From assembly GCF_023284025.1 (NCBI RefSeq), contig NZ_JAKIKR010000015.1, positions 26,505 through 90,504 on the forward strand: a stretch of 64,000 nucleotides of DNA, written 5' to 3'. This DNA is from Shewanella abyssi. Lineage in GTDB: Bacteria > Pseudomonadota > Gammaproteobacteria > Enterobacterales > Shewanellaceae. The notes beneath the pieces are model-generated. The model saw only the letters and a list, made by a program, of their open reading frames with translations, was not told the DNA's origin and searched no databases. The number at the start of each line of letters is the position of its first letter. Positions within the stretch are counted from its first letter, which is position 1. Made by a program: the position numbers and the translations under genes. Positions 36,628 through 45,567 of this stretch are shown piece after piece.

Positions 36628-37344
36628 ATGAGTATTCTTGCTGCCGGCATTGGGTTTTGTCTTATTAGCACCATTGTGTTTGTTTGGGGTCACCACCTAC
36701 AAACTCATCATCTGCAACACATAATGCAAACCAAGCAGGCTAACGATTTATCGGCTACCACAAGCCCCGTGAATCGAACTGTGCCGGCAGCAATTTCTAT
36801 TGTAATTATTATTTTACCGCTGGTGTTATATAGCCAGCTTGGACGTTTTACCGAATGGGATAAAGGAGTCATCGACGAACAAATTGATTATCTGATCGCC
36901 GCAGATATCAATAAAAATGCACGGAAAGTCAATGAGCAACCTAACAACGAAATTGCATTATTAACGTTAGCTCAATCTTATGCAGAAGGCGGCTTATATG
37001 CCCAGTCTATTGCAACCCTAAATGATCTGCTCGCCATCACAGGTGATGACGCGCAGACCTTAGGAATGAAAGCTACCGCTATGTATTACCGTGACAAAAG
37101 AGCGATGAGTATTGAGACCCGTTTAGTCCTAGCCAGAGCGTTGGCGCTTGACGAATTTGAATTTCAATCTCAACTGCTTATCGCCACGGATGCATACCTC
37201 AATAAAGACTATGAAAAAGCGATAACTCACTGGCAGTTACTGCTGCGTAGTCAAAGCCAGGGCTTTAGTAGAGCTGCCATTAATAATGCAATTTTAAAAA
37301 CCGAGCAAAAAATAGCTAATCGTTCAGTGACTGCATCTGAGTAA
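36628..37344 (+). CDS. NrfG/CcmI-like TPR cytochrome maturation protein
   Basis: 238 residues: two membrane helices (about 1-20 and 53-70) and a TPR region with N-E-I-A-L-L-T-L-A-Q-S-Y-A-E-G-G-L-Y-A-Q-S-I. This is the layout of CcmI-type chaperones which present apocytochrome C-termini to the lyase. The gene is in the sir operon while the lyase genes are divergent, so the maturation system is split between both operons. Confidence 0.85.
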   Translation: MSILAAGIGFCLISTIVFVWGHHLQTHHLQHIMQTKQANDLSATTSPVNRTVPAAISIVIIILPLVLYSQLGRFTEWDKGVIDEQIDYLIAADINKNARKVNEQPNNEIALLTLAQSYAEGGLYAQSIATLNDLLAITGDDAQTLGMKATAMYYRDKRAMSIETRLVLARALALDEFEFQSQLLIATDAYLNKDYEKAITHWQLLLRSQSQGFSRAAINNAILKTEQKIANRSVTASE

Positions 37345-37397
37345 AGTCACACCAATAAAAAACAGGTCAGCAACAGAGCTGACAGATGGAGGATGCT

Positions 37398-38102
37398 GTG
37401 AGTGAAAATATAGAGAGACGGAGGTTCCTTAAGTGCTTAGGAGCCAGCTCTTTGATAATAGCGCCCTTAGGGTGCAGTTCAGTCAAAGAGGAGTCAGATG
37501 CGAATAAACCCCATTATGTAATGGTGTTTGATCAAAACAAATGCACTGGATGCGGTGAGTGTAAGGACGTATGTAACGTCACTAACAACTTACCTGATGG
37601 CAAGTCACGTTTAATCATGGAGCAGCAATCGGGCGGCGTGGTTGGTTCAGCTTGCCCTCATTGCGGCAAAACGGACTGTGACTGCGAACGTAAGTATGTT
37701 CGTGTTTCTTGTCAGCAGTGTAAAAATGCACCCTGTGTCACTGTTTGTCCTACGGGCGCTGCCCATAGGGATGAGAAAACAGGCATTGTCACCATGGATA
37801 AAGCGAAATGTGCAGGTTGTAAATACTGTATCGGTGCTTGTCCGTACGATGCGCGATTCATCAATGAAGAGACCGATGTAGCGGAAAATTGTGATTTCTG
37901 TTTAAACACTAAACTCGTGAATGGCGAACTGCCAGCTTGCGTGCAACAGTGCCGTTATGACGCCTTGATATTTGGTGATGCTAACGATCCAAACTCTTAT
38001 GTGAGTAAGCTTTTAAGAGTGAAAGACTCGGTACGCATTAAGCCTGGTTTCGGTACCGAACCCAGCTTGAGATACATACCAATTGTTAAGTTAGGGGTGT
38101 AG
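37398..38102 (+). CDS. sirC: SirC, Tat-exported four-cluster iron-sulfur protein (NrfC-like)
   Basis: 234 residues from GTG 37398 (GGAGG 5 bases upstream; the frame opens at ATG 37386). R-R-R-F-L-K near the start is a Tat signal. Four [4Fe-4S] ferredoxin motifs follow: C-T-G-C-G-E-C-K-D-V-C, C-Q-Q-C-x4-C-x3-C-P-T-G-A, C-A-G-C-K-Y-C-I-G-A-C-P-Y, and C-D-F-C…C-x3-C, with an extra Cys-rich insert C-P-H-C-G-K-T-D-C-D-C. It should carry electrons from SirD to SirA in the periplasm. Confidence 0.93.
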   Translation: MSENIERRRFLKCLGASSLIIAPLGCSSVKEESDANKPHYVMVFDQNKCTGCGECKDVCNVTNNLPDGKSRLIMEQQSGGVVGSACPHCGKTDCDCERKYVRVSCQQCKNAPCVTVCPTGAAHRDEKTGIVTMDKAKCAGCKYCIGACPYDARFINEETDVAENCDFCLNTKLVNGELPACVQQCRYDALIFGDANDPNSYVSKLLRVKDSVRIKPGFGTEPSLRYIPIVKLGV

Positions 38103-38104
38103 CT

Positions 38105-39052
38105 ATGGACGGAACTATTGATTTTACCATGGGGTTATCTCAAGGTATTGCGTGGCCTTGGCCGATTGCGGTTTATCTGTTTTTTGCGGGTATTTCCGGT
38201 GGCGCACTCGCCACCGCGATATTTGTTCGCTTCTATAAAAAGCAGACTGTGAATACGCCATTCTACAAAGCCGCTGCGGTGATCTCGTTTGTGACCATCA
38301 GCTTGGGCATGTTGTGCTTGGTTTTAGATCTAACCAACCCGTTGTTCTTCTGGCGAATTTTGGTGTACTACAACTTTACTTCCGTGATGTCTATTGGTGT
38401 GATTGCCTTAACGGTTTATATCCCGTTGACTGCTATCGTTGCACTATTAGCGTTAGAGGAGGAGCTACGCTCAATACCGGCGCTTAAAGTGTTATTGCCG
38501 ATCATTAACAAGCTGAAAGCTGTACGTAAGCCCATTGAAGTGTTGGTGTTGGTGTTAGCGTTATCAGTGTGTGCCTACACTGGTTTCCTAATCTCGGCCT
38601 TGATCCGCTTCCCAATCATAAATACCTCGGTACTGCCGGCGCTATTTATTGCATCAGGGATCTCAGCGGGGGCAGCATCAGCAAAAATGCTGGCGGTGTC
38701 ACTCTTCAAAGAAGATCTGCATAGCCAAGATATGAAGCTACTTCATGGTGCTGAATGGCCGATTATGTTTGCTGAAGCCATGTTCATCTTCATGATTGTC
38801 ACCTCACTAATGACCGGAAACGCTGGTGCACAAAGTGCATTTGCAGCTTTCCATTCTGGTGAGTGGGCCAGCGTATTTTGGCTTGGTGTCATAGGCATTG
38901 GGTTTGCCGGTCCGTTGCTACTGAACTTTGCCACGAGTAAGTCGTTTAGCCATTCTGCCAAAGCATTTTATGCCTCAGGTGTTTGTGCAGTAACAGGCAT
39001 GATGTGTTTACGCCTGTTTATTTTGTATGCGGGTCAAAACTTTGCGATTTAA
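38105..39052 (+). CDS. sirD: SirD, NrfD-like membrane quinol oxidase subunit
   Basis: 315 residues, polytopic (about eight helices), of the NrfD/PsrC family: W-P-W-P-I-A-V-Y-L-F-F-A-G-I-S-G-G-A near the N-terminus and L-D-L-T-N-P in helix 2. The start lies 2 bases after the sirC stop. It should oxidise menaquinol and hand electrons to SirC, making sulfite respiration independent of CymA. Confidence 0.92.
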   Translation: MDGTIDFTMGLSQGIAWPWPIAVYLFFAGISGGALATAIFVRFYKKQTVNTPFYKAAAVISFVTISLGMLCLVLDLTNPLFFWRILVYYNFTSVMSIGVIALTVYIPLTAIVALLALEEELRSIPALKVLLPIINKLKAVRKPIEVLVLVLALSVCAYTGFLISALIRFPIINTSVLPALFIASGISAGAASAKMLAVSLFKEDLHSQDMKLLHGAEWPIMFAEAMFIFMIVTSLMTGNAGAQSAFAAFHSGEWASVFWLGVIGIGFAGPLLLNFATSKSFSHSAKAFYASGVCAVTGMMCLRLFILYAGQNFAI

Positions 39053-39115
39053 TTGTTCATTCAGTTGTTCATTTAATTATCCAGAGTATGTGTGATTGAT
39101 TGTTAGTAGGTCAGC

Positions 39116-39150
39116 CCCAATTGCGCCGCCCCTGCAGGGCTGCAATTGGG
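39116..39150 (+). other. Intercistronic hairpin between sirD and nosL
   Basis: CCCAATTGC (39116-39124) pairs perfectly with GCAATTGGG (39142-39150), and an inner GC-rich GCCC-CTGCA-GGGC lies in the loop. No T-run, so a partial terminator or an mRNA processing element is more likely than full termination. Confidence 0.6.
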
Positions 39151-39206
39151 TGTTGAACCGAAAGCTCAGCTAATTAGAAATAAATATTTTTCCGTTGAGG
39201 TCGTTG

Positions 39207-39692
39207 ATGAAAAAGTTATGGGGCTTGCTGTTATTGCCGTTGTTATTTGCCTGTGGTCAGAACGCAAGCGATACGGTTGTGGTCGTAGCGCAAGCCATTG
39301 ATGAACATGATCGTTGCCACATGTGTGGCATGATGATCAAGAAATACCCAGGGCCTAAAGGTCAGGTGCATCTTAAGGGACAGCAGGTGACTCCAAAGTT
39401 CTGCTCGACGCGAGACATGTTTAACTTTGCACTGCAGAGCGAAAATAAACGTCAAGTGACCGACCTCTTTGTGCATGATATGGCAACAACGGATTGGCAA
39501 AAGCCCGAAGACAGCGCCTTTATTGATGCTAAAACGGCATGGTATGTCTATGGCGCGAGTCAAAAAGCGGTGATGGGCCCAGCAGTGGCCAGTTTTGGCA
39601 CTAAAGACGCTGCCGTTAAATATGCCCAGGAGTTAGGTGGCATCGTGCTTCCTTATGAAAAAATTGATACTCAGTTACTCGCTGGTAAGTAA
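39207..39692 (+). CDS. nosL: NosL-like copper-binding lipoprotein
   Basis: 161 residues from ATG 39207 (GAGG upstream). Lipobox L-L-F-A-C at about 13-17; the NosL copper site C-H-M-C-G-M (about 39-44) is intact, followed by F-C-S-T-R-D-M-F. NosL delivers Cu(I) to NosDFY clients in the periplasm. No nitrous oxide reductase gene is in the window, whereas SirA/MccA contains copper at its active site, so the client here should be SirA. Confidence 0.92.
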   Translation: MKKLWGLLLLPLLFACGQNASDTVVVVAQAIDEHDRCHMCGMMIKKYPGPKGQVHLKGQQVTPKFCSTRDMFNFALQSENKRQVTDLFVHDMATTDWQKPEDSAFIDAKTAWYVYGASQKAVMGPAVASFGTKDAAVKYAQELGGIVLPYEKIDTQLLAGK

Positions 39693-39712
39693 CCCTATTT
39701 AGGCCTATTTCA

Positions 39713-41044
39713 ATGTCAAAAATGGCTCATGTTATCGCCCACATTATGATGATTGGAACCGTTGCGCTTAGCAACACTCCGATGGCGGCAACATGGACAG
39801 TCAATAGTAGTGATGGACTGCGAGATCAACTACTCAGCGCCAGCAGTGGCGATATCATAGTGCTGCAAGATGCACATTACAGCGGCAACTTCGACATCAC
39901 TCAATCACTCACTCTACAAGGACGAGAGGGAGCCTATATCGATGCCTTAGGTTACGGCAGCGCGATAACCGTTAGTGCTAGCAATGTTGTTATAGAAGGC
40001 ATCACTATTCAAAACTGGGGCGCGGATCTGTATGAGCGTGATGCCGCTATTTTGGTTAGCGAACAAACTGCAAACATAACGATTAATAGCAACAAGTTAG
40101 CGGGGGATGGTTTTGGGATCCGCGCTGATCATAGCCGCTCACTGACCATTCGCCATAACCAAATCTCTGGTAATCAGCAGCTGCATATTCTCGATCGGGG
40201 GGACGGTATTTATCTCAATCGTGTTGAGCAGGCCATCATTGAGTTTAACCTAATTGATCATGTCAGAGATGGTGTCTATATCGAATCGAGTCAAGGCAGC
40301 TTAGTCGCCAATAATCGCTTTTATGAGCAGCAATATGGCATTCATTACATGTATAGCGAGCAAGATGAGGCTTACGGTAATGTCAGTGAAAACGTCAATG
40401 GTGGCTACGCGATTATGAGCTCTAAATCTGTGTATCTGCATCATAATTGGGTACAAAATGCCAGTGAATATGGGGTGCTTTTAAATATCACCAATGGTGC
40501 CCGTATTGAGTTCAATGTGCTTCGCAATATCCATAATCCCAATGGACAGGAGGCCTTAGGTAATCAAGGTCGGGCCATGTTCATCTACGGAGCCTTAGAT
40601 AATGAGATCCGTGGTAACGAGTTTGCGATGAGCGATATCGGCATTGCGATGGCAATGGGTGGCGAGCAAAACCGCATTTATGAGAACAATTTTATTAATA
40701 ACCTTATCCAAGTGAAATATGTTGGCGATGAACTGCTGCAGTGGAGTCAGGCGGGTCGAGGCAACTATTGGAGTAGCTATATGGGTTGGGATCATAGCCA
40801 AGATGGCATTGGCGAGCAGAGTTACCAACCTAACGATTCAATGGACAAGTTGTTTTGGCGCTATCCCGAAGCCAAATTTTTAATGAACAGTCCTGTGGTT
40901 GCTCTTTTGCGTTGGGTCGAGTCGCAATTGACCGTGTTTACCGCCAGCGGTATTAAAGATGATCATCCGTTGATGCAGCCTTTTCCTATCGCCAATGCTG
41001 TCGAGTTTGATATGCCAAAAAGTGAGTTTGTCTATGAACAGTGA
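39713..41044 (+). CDS. nosD: NosD-like periplasmic parallel beta-helix protein
   Basis: 443 residues: signal peptide to M-A-A-T, then a right-handed beta helix built from repeats such as N-I-T-I-N-S-N-K-L, L-T-I-R-H-N-Q-I and G-V-Y-I-E-S-S, then a C-terminal region with G-N-Y-W-S-S-Y (NosD signature). NosD receives copper from NosL and works with the NosFY ABC transporter. Its end overlaps the NosF start by 11 bases. Confidence 0.92.
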   Translation: MSKMAHVIAHIMMIGTVALSNTPMAATWTVNSSDGLRDQLLSASSGDIIVLQDAHYSGNFDITQSLTLQGREGAYIDALGYGSAITVSASNVVIEGITIQNWGADLYERDAAILVSEQTANITINSNKLAGDGFGIRADHSRSLTIRHNQISGNQQLHILDRGDGIYLNRVEQAIIEFNLIDHVRDGVYIESSQGSLVANNRFYEQQYGIHYMYSEQDEAYGNVSENVNGGYAIMSSKSVYLHHNWVQNASEYGVLLNITNGARIEFNVLRNIHNPNGQEALGNQGRAMFIYGALDNEIRGNEFAMSDIGIAMAMGGEQNRIYENNFINNLIQVKYVGDELLQWSQAGRGNYWSSYMGWDHSQDGIGEQSYQPNDSMDKLFWRYPEAKFLMNSPVVALLRWVESQLTVFTASGIKDDHPLMQPFPIANAVEFDMPKSEFVYEQ

Positions 41045-42026
41045 TACGAGTACTACTTCTCATACTCCCGTGGTGAGTGTTGAGCATGTGGGCTTACGCT
41101 TTGCTGATGTTGACGCGTTGCAGGACATCAATCTAGAGGTGTATCAAGGGCAAACGTTAGCACTGCTTGGTCATAATGGTGCGGGGAAATCGAGCCTGAT
41201 AAAGCTGATCCTGGGGCTGATTAAGCCCACATCAGGCAAACTAACCTTGCAGGGCGGGCACGCTCTGCAGCCGATTAATCTTGGGTATCTGCCTGAGGAT
41301 GTCAGTTTTTATGACAAGCTTACTGGCTGGGAGGTGCTGAGCTATTTTGCCGCGCTTAAAGGGGTCAAAGTCACACGAGTTAAGCAGCTTATTGCCGAGT
41401 TCGAACTGGAATATGCCCAGCACCGACAGTTAAAAACCTATTCAAAAGGGATGAAGCAACGACTCGGTGTGGCTCAAGCTATTCTGTCCCATCCCGATAT
41501 CTTATTACTGGATGAGCCCACGGTAGGGCTTGACCCACAAGCCTCGCAGTTCTTGTATCAAAAGGTAGAGTCGCTCAAGCAGCAGGGCTGCGCAGTGATT
41601 ATCTGCACCCATGAACTGTCGATCGTTGAGAAACATCTCGACAGGGCTCTTTTACTTGCGGGTGGTCGCCGAGTCGGCTGTGGAACCCTTAATGAATTAC
41701 GTCACGCAAGTGGCTTAAAGGCACAAATTAAGCTGCCCAATTTCACCGATAAAGTGCGGGGCGATAGCTATCTACAGTCTTTAACTCATGGACAAGCGCT
41801 ATGGGTGAGTACTGATGAGCGTAAAGCCGTGATTGAGTATCTAGTGCAACAAAAGTCTTGTACCGATTTCAGTGTTATTGAGCCCAGCTTAGAGGTTATC
41901 TACCATCACTTTATGCAGCAGCAACCCTTGCATCCGTTACCAGCGAATATTGCGGTGACGGATGCGTCGCCAAAAGGTTGGTTGCAGTCGTTACTTAGCC
42001 CGTTGGCGCGTCAAAGCACATTATGA
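41034..42026 (+). CDS. nosF: NosF-like ABC ATPase
   Basis: 330 residues from ATG 41034 inside the nosD end. Walker A G-H-N-G-A-G-K-S-S (about 43-51), signature Y-S-K-G-M-K-Q-R, Walker B I-L-L-L-D-E-P-T-V-G-L-D and the switch H-E-L-S. It powers conformational changes that drive copper transfer through NosDFY. It is followed, 7 bases on, by the membrane subunit. Confidence 0.93.
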   Translation: MNSDTSTTSHTPVVSVEHVGLRFADVDALQDINLEVYQGQTLALLGHNGAGKSSLIKLILGLIKPTSGKLTLQGGHALQPINLGYLPEDVSFYDKLTGWEVLSYFAALKGVKVTRVKQLIAEFELEYAQHRQLKTYSKGMKQRLGVAQAILSHPDILLLDEPTVGLDPQASQFLYQKVESLKQQGCAVIICTHELSIVEKHLDRALLLAGGRRVGCGTLNELRHASGLKAQIKLPNFTDKVRGDSYLQSLTHGQALWVSTDERKAVIEYLVQQKSCTDFSVIEPSLEVIYHHFMQQQPLHPLPANIAVTDASPKGWLQSLLSPLARQSTL

Positions 42027-42033
42027 GTACGTT

Positions 42034-42879
42034 ATGAATAACCTTCAGTTCACTTCGCCTATTTTTATTATTGCTTACAAAGAGCTACGCGATAGCTTAC
42101 GCAATCGCTGGATCTTATTCATGGGCAGTATATTTATGCTGTTGTCACTCTCTATCACGTTTGCAGGCAGTGCCGTGACCGGGGAACTAGCGCTACCGCC
42201 ACTGGTTAACTTAATGTCGAGCTTGTCGACCACGGCGGTATTTATTATCCCCTTGGCAGCGATTTTACTTAGTTATGACAGTTTCGTTGGTGAGCAGGAG
42301 GCGGGCACACTGCTGTTGTTACTGTCATATCCCATCAGCCGCACGCAAATACTGATGGGCAAGTTATTGGGTCATGGTGTGGTGATGTTTATCACCACCA
42401 GTTGTGCTTTTGGCTCGACGGCAGCGCTATTGCTTGTTGTTGGCAACCAATACTCAGTGGCTGAAGTGCTGAGCGCTTTTATGCAGTTTGTTATCAGCAG
42501 TAACCTGTTAGCGCTGACCTTTGTTTTACTGGGATATATCGTTAGTTTACGGGCGACGGAGAAGGCCAAAGCGGTCGCTGGTCTATTGTTTATATGGTTC
42601 ATGCTGGTGTTAATTTATGACCTATTGTTGCTTACGGTATTAGTATCGGATGTGGGGTTTATGGATAAGCAGTTATTGAATATCTTGATTGCACTGAACC
42701 CAACCGATCTTTACCGCGCGATTAACTTAATCTCCATTGATGCACATCGTTCTGGGAGTGCACTCTCAATGATTGGCGATATCGATTTAGGGCTGTCGGT
42801 GATGTACTTGTTAATGTTGGGCTGGATCAGTGGTCTGCTGGTTATCTCTCAAAGGATCTTTAGTCATAAACCGTTATAA
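42034..42879 (+). CDS. nosY: NosY-like ABC permease
   Basis: 281 residues from ATG 42034, six membrane helices, with the N-terminal coupling region I-A-Y-K-E-L-R-D-S-L-R-N-R-W typical of NosY. It is the last gene of the sir operon and completes NosDFY. No clear terminator follows within 200 bases; a MITE lies at 43093. Confidence 0.92.
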   Translation: MNNLQFTSPIFIIAYKELRDSLRNRWILFMGSIFMLLSLSITFAGSAVTGELALPPLVNLMSSLSTTAVFIIPLAAILLSYDSFVGEQEAGTLLLLLSYPISRTQILMGKLLGHGVVMFITTSCAFGSTAALLLVVGNQYSVAEVLSAFMQFVISSNLLALTFVLLGYIVSLRATEKAKAVAGLLFIWFMLVLIYDLLLLTVLVSDVGFMDKQLLNILIALNPTDLYRAINLISIDAHRSGSALSMIGDIDLGLSVMYLLMLGWISGLLVISQRIFSHKPL

Positions 42880-43092
42880 AACGCTTCCTTTTTCTAACTT
42901 AATTGTGGCATGACGGCTGAAAAATAGAGCGTGCCAAAGCTGATTGTTGATAATTGTTTTTCATTTTGTGAGCAGTGATATACCTCTATTAACTGTGATC
43001 TCTGAATTGCGGTTATTGTCACAATAGCAATCTATATCTATCACTATAATTTGTTGTAATGCGCAGGTTTAATTAACCCACTCAATTGACTA

Positions 43093-43358
43093 ATACCAAT
43101 TGCATTAAGTATCTGTTCATTCAGTGGGAATTCAAAGCGCTGAAGGCAAGTCGGAAACATGAAGCTAATAGTTATTCTATATCGAGAGTTTTCGGCGCAG
43201 CATACAGGGCTTTGAAACCCACCCTGCGGGAAGCGCTCATGCATTCCACTTCTGCTTTGCATTGACTTACAAGGGAATAACCATTCTCTCGTCAATGCGC
43301 CTTGAATTGAAAAGCGTGAGCGCTTCTGAATTGACTAAATACTTAATGCAATTGGTAT
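43093..43358 (-). mobile_element. MITE-like element, copy B (266 bp)
   Basis: Terminal inverted repeats of about 32 bp start ATACCAATTGCATTAAGTAT at both ends. The body is the reverse complement of copy A at 13405-13671. It ends 19 bases before the start of the ToxR/CadC-like gene, so it forms the leader of that gene. No transposase in it. Confidence 0.8.
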
Positions 43359-43377
43359 CATTTCTAAGAGGTTAATC

Positions 43378-44670
43378 TTGCTAAAAGTGACTCCCTATCT
43401 GGAACTCGATGAGCAGGCCAAACAGCTGCTGGATCGTGCCAATAGTACGACTATCAGCCTGACGTTTTCAGAGTCAGCAGTTTTATATCTACTGCTCACT
43501 GCAGATAGCGTATGCGATAAAGATGAATTGCTGACTGTGGGCTGGCCCGATCGCGTCGTTGCCGCGACCTCTTTAACGCAATGCGTCAGTACACTGCGAA
43601 AAAAATTAGAAGCCTATCCAGAAGTACAGCTTAAAACTGTTGCCAGACGTGGTTATGAACTACACGTATCTGAGCGTTCCCACATCAAAATGTTAGCGGT
43701 GAATGACGCAGCATCGATTAAGACAGCACTCATTGACGTCTCGATGGTGGTCAAGGTTGGTGGGGTTTTAGTGCTGGTTGCACTGTTATTAACATGTTGG
43801 TATAACAGCGATTATCATAATATGGTGAAAAATTCCGGTTTGTGGAATGCCGATAAAAAAATGGCATTGAATATCGGTGGCACCAAAGAGATTGTACCGA
43901 TATTTTATCAAAGTAATGTCGAGCATCTACATAAGTCTATGTGGCAAAAACATCTGGCTCCGGAAAGCAATCAGCTAAGCAGCTTAGATAGCTTTAAAGG
44001 TTTCTCTGCCACTGACGGTGCTAATTATTCCATGGCCGTTTGCCCAAGCTACGCAGGTGGTGAATGTAACTGCCATGGTTTGATGAACATTACTGCTATC
44101 GATATTAATCCAGCGGGGCTTAACGTCAGCCAGTTTGCAGAGCTAACAGAGCGGCTTGAAAAGCGGATCCGTTACAATAAGATTATTATTCCCCACGGTA
44201 TAAATGAGCTTGAGCATTCCCAGGGAGATATTATCGAGCACCATTATCATGCTGATGTCTATTTTCCTGTGGCTGATGAACTACTGGTGCGCTCAGATCT
44301 CAGTCTGTCATTGATCTATGATGGGGATAACACCGGACAGTTTTATGCTGCGGCTTGTATTACCGATGAAGACTGTTTAACCACACCGATTAAGTACAAG
44401 TTACGCGGTACCTTTAAGCAATATCAGCAGAAAATTGATGATATGACCGTTGATGTGTTTCAAGTCAAAGTGAGTCAAAAAGAGTTTATTAAACCTGAAA
44501 CGGTAAGCCCGTCAGCGATGTATTTTTATCGAGCGATTAGAAAGCACGACATTACCGATGAAGAGCTGTACTTTTATCGAATATATACCGATAACAAGAG
44601 TGCCGTTTGGATCACGCCGATATTAGGCAGTATCGTGGCTTGGTATAAATACGATCAGGTTAGGATTTAG
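43378..44670 (+). CDS. ToxR/CadC-like membrane-anchored transcription regulator
   Basis: 430 residues from TTG 43378 (AGAGG 8 bases upstream). An OmpR-type winged helix occupies about 20-105 (V-V-A-A-T-S-L-T-Q-C-V-S-T-L-R-K-K-L, A-R-R-G-Y-E-L), one membrane helix about 120-142 (V-V-K-V-G-G-V-L-V-L-V-A-L-L-L), then a 285-residue periplasmic domain with several cysteines (C-P-S-Y-A-G-G-E-C-N-C). It should bind DNA while sensing a periplasmic signal. Its target is unknown; the sir operon lies upstream. Confidence 0.85.
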   Translation: MLKVTPYLELDEQAKQLLDRANSTTISLTFSESAVLYLLLTADSVCDKDELLTVGWPDRVVAATSLTQCVSTLRKKLEAYPEVQLKTVARRGYELHVSERSHIKMLAVNDAASIKTALIDVSMVVKVGGVLVLVALLLTCWYNSDYHNMVKNSGLWNADKKMALNIGGTKEIVPIFYQSNVEHLHKSMWQKHLAPESNQLSSLDSFKGFSATDGANYSMAVCPSYAGGECNCHGLMNITAIDINPAGLNVSQFAELTERLEKRIRYNKIIIPHGINELEHSQGDIIEHHYHADVYFPVADELLVRSDLSLSLIYDGDNTGQFYAAACITDEDCLTTPIKYKLRGTFKQYQQKIDDMTVDVFQVKVSQKEFIKPETVSPSAMYFYRAIRKHDITDEELYFYRIYTDNKSAVWITPILGSIVAWYKYDQVRI

Positions 44671-44706
44671 CCGCTTTTAAACGATTCTAAAGACGACAAA
44701 AATAAT

Positions 44707-44741
44707 AAAGGGCGCAGATAATGAATATCGGCGCCCTTTTT
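44707..44741 (+). terminator. Bidirectional Rho-independent terminator
   Basis: AAAGGGCGC (44707-44715) and GCGCCCTTT (44731-44739) with a 15-base loop and T-run; serves the regulator gene and the convergent fre. Confidence 0.85.
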
Positions 44742-44780
44742 AGTGCAGCATGATTAAGCTGCAATCAGCTTAATGAGAGC

Positions 44781-45491
44781 TTATTTTATAAAGGCGAATG
44801 CATCACCGTATAAATGGTCCTCTTCAACCCCCATGCTACGGAACTCTTCTCGCGCCGCACCGACCATATCAAAACGACCTGCAATATAGATGTCGTAGCC
44901 ATTAAGGCTAACAAAATCGGCTTTTATCTGCTCTAACAAGTTAGCTTGTTTACCATTCCAGTCGCTTGGTGCTTGTTCTACTACAGGCACAAAATGCAAC
45001 CAAGGGTGCGCATCATGCCACTCTCGGGCGATGGTTTCGTAGTACATCGCGTCAGTGGTACGGCAACCCCAATAAAGCGTGGTCTCAATCTCTTGTCCAA
45101 GGGCTATCTGGTGCTCAACGATGCTCTTGATGTAAGAGAATCCAGTACCGCCAGCAATCAGTAAGCGTGGACGCATGCTGTTATGGCGTAAATGTGCATC
45201 ACCGCCAGGTATTTCAATATCAATTGTACTGTTATTTGCTAAGCAGTCTTGAAGACGCTCAACCACTTGCATTGGGTAGCTCTCGCTAACAGCGGCACCA
45301 ATATGTAGCTCTAGGTGCTGACAATCAGGCGCTGAGGCGATAGAGAACGGACGTTTGTCTTTCTCTCCCATCACTACGCAAAGGTATTGGCCAGCTTTGA
45401 AATCAAAGGCAACCACAGGCTTTAAAATAACCTGAAATACCGCATCATTAAACGGTGCGATTTTTTCAATTGTACAACTAATGGTGTTCAT
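44781..45491 (-). CDS. fre: NAD(P)H-flavin reductase
   Basis: 236 residues. FNR-like fold: flavin-binding R-P-F-S-I-A-S (about 47-53), NAD-binding G-G-T-G-F-S-Y (about 112-118) and a C-terminal G-D-A-F. It reduces free FMN/FAD with NAD(P)H. Its neighbour ubiD is 76 bases upstream on the same strand; fre next to ubiD is a long-known arrangement, fitting a supply of reduced flavin to the UbiD/UbiX prenyl-FMN system. Confidence 0.93.
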   Translation of the reverse strand: MNTISCTIEKIAPFNDAVFQVILKPVVAFDFKAGQYLCVVMGEKDKRPFSIASAPDCQHLELHIGAAVSESYPMQVVERLQDCLANNSTIDIEIPGGDAHLRHNSMRPRLLIAGGTGFSYIKSIVEHQIALGQEIETTLYWGCRTTDAMYYETIAREWHDAHPWLHFVPVVEQAPSDWNGKQANLLEQIKADFVSLNGYDIYIAGRFDMVGAAREEFRSMGVEEDHLYGDAFAFIK

Positions 45492-45567
45492 CTTTATTCC
45501 TTGATGAGCCTCTCTTTGGAAGCCTATTCAACATATGTTTTGGTGCATTACCTAGGGCAAAGCTACG

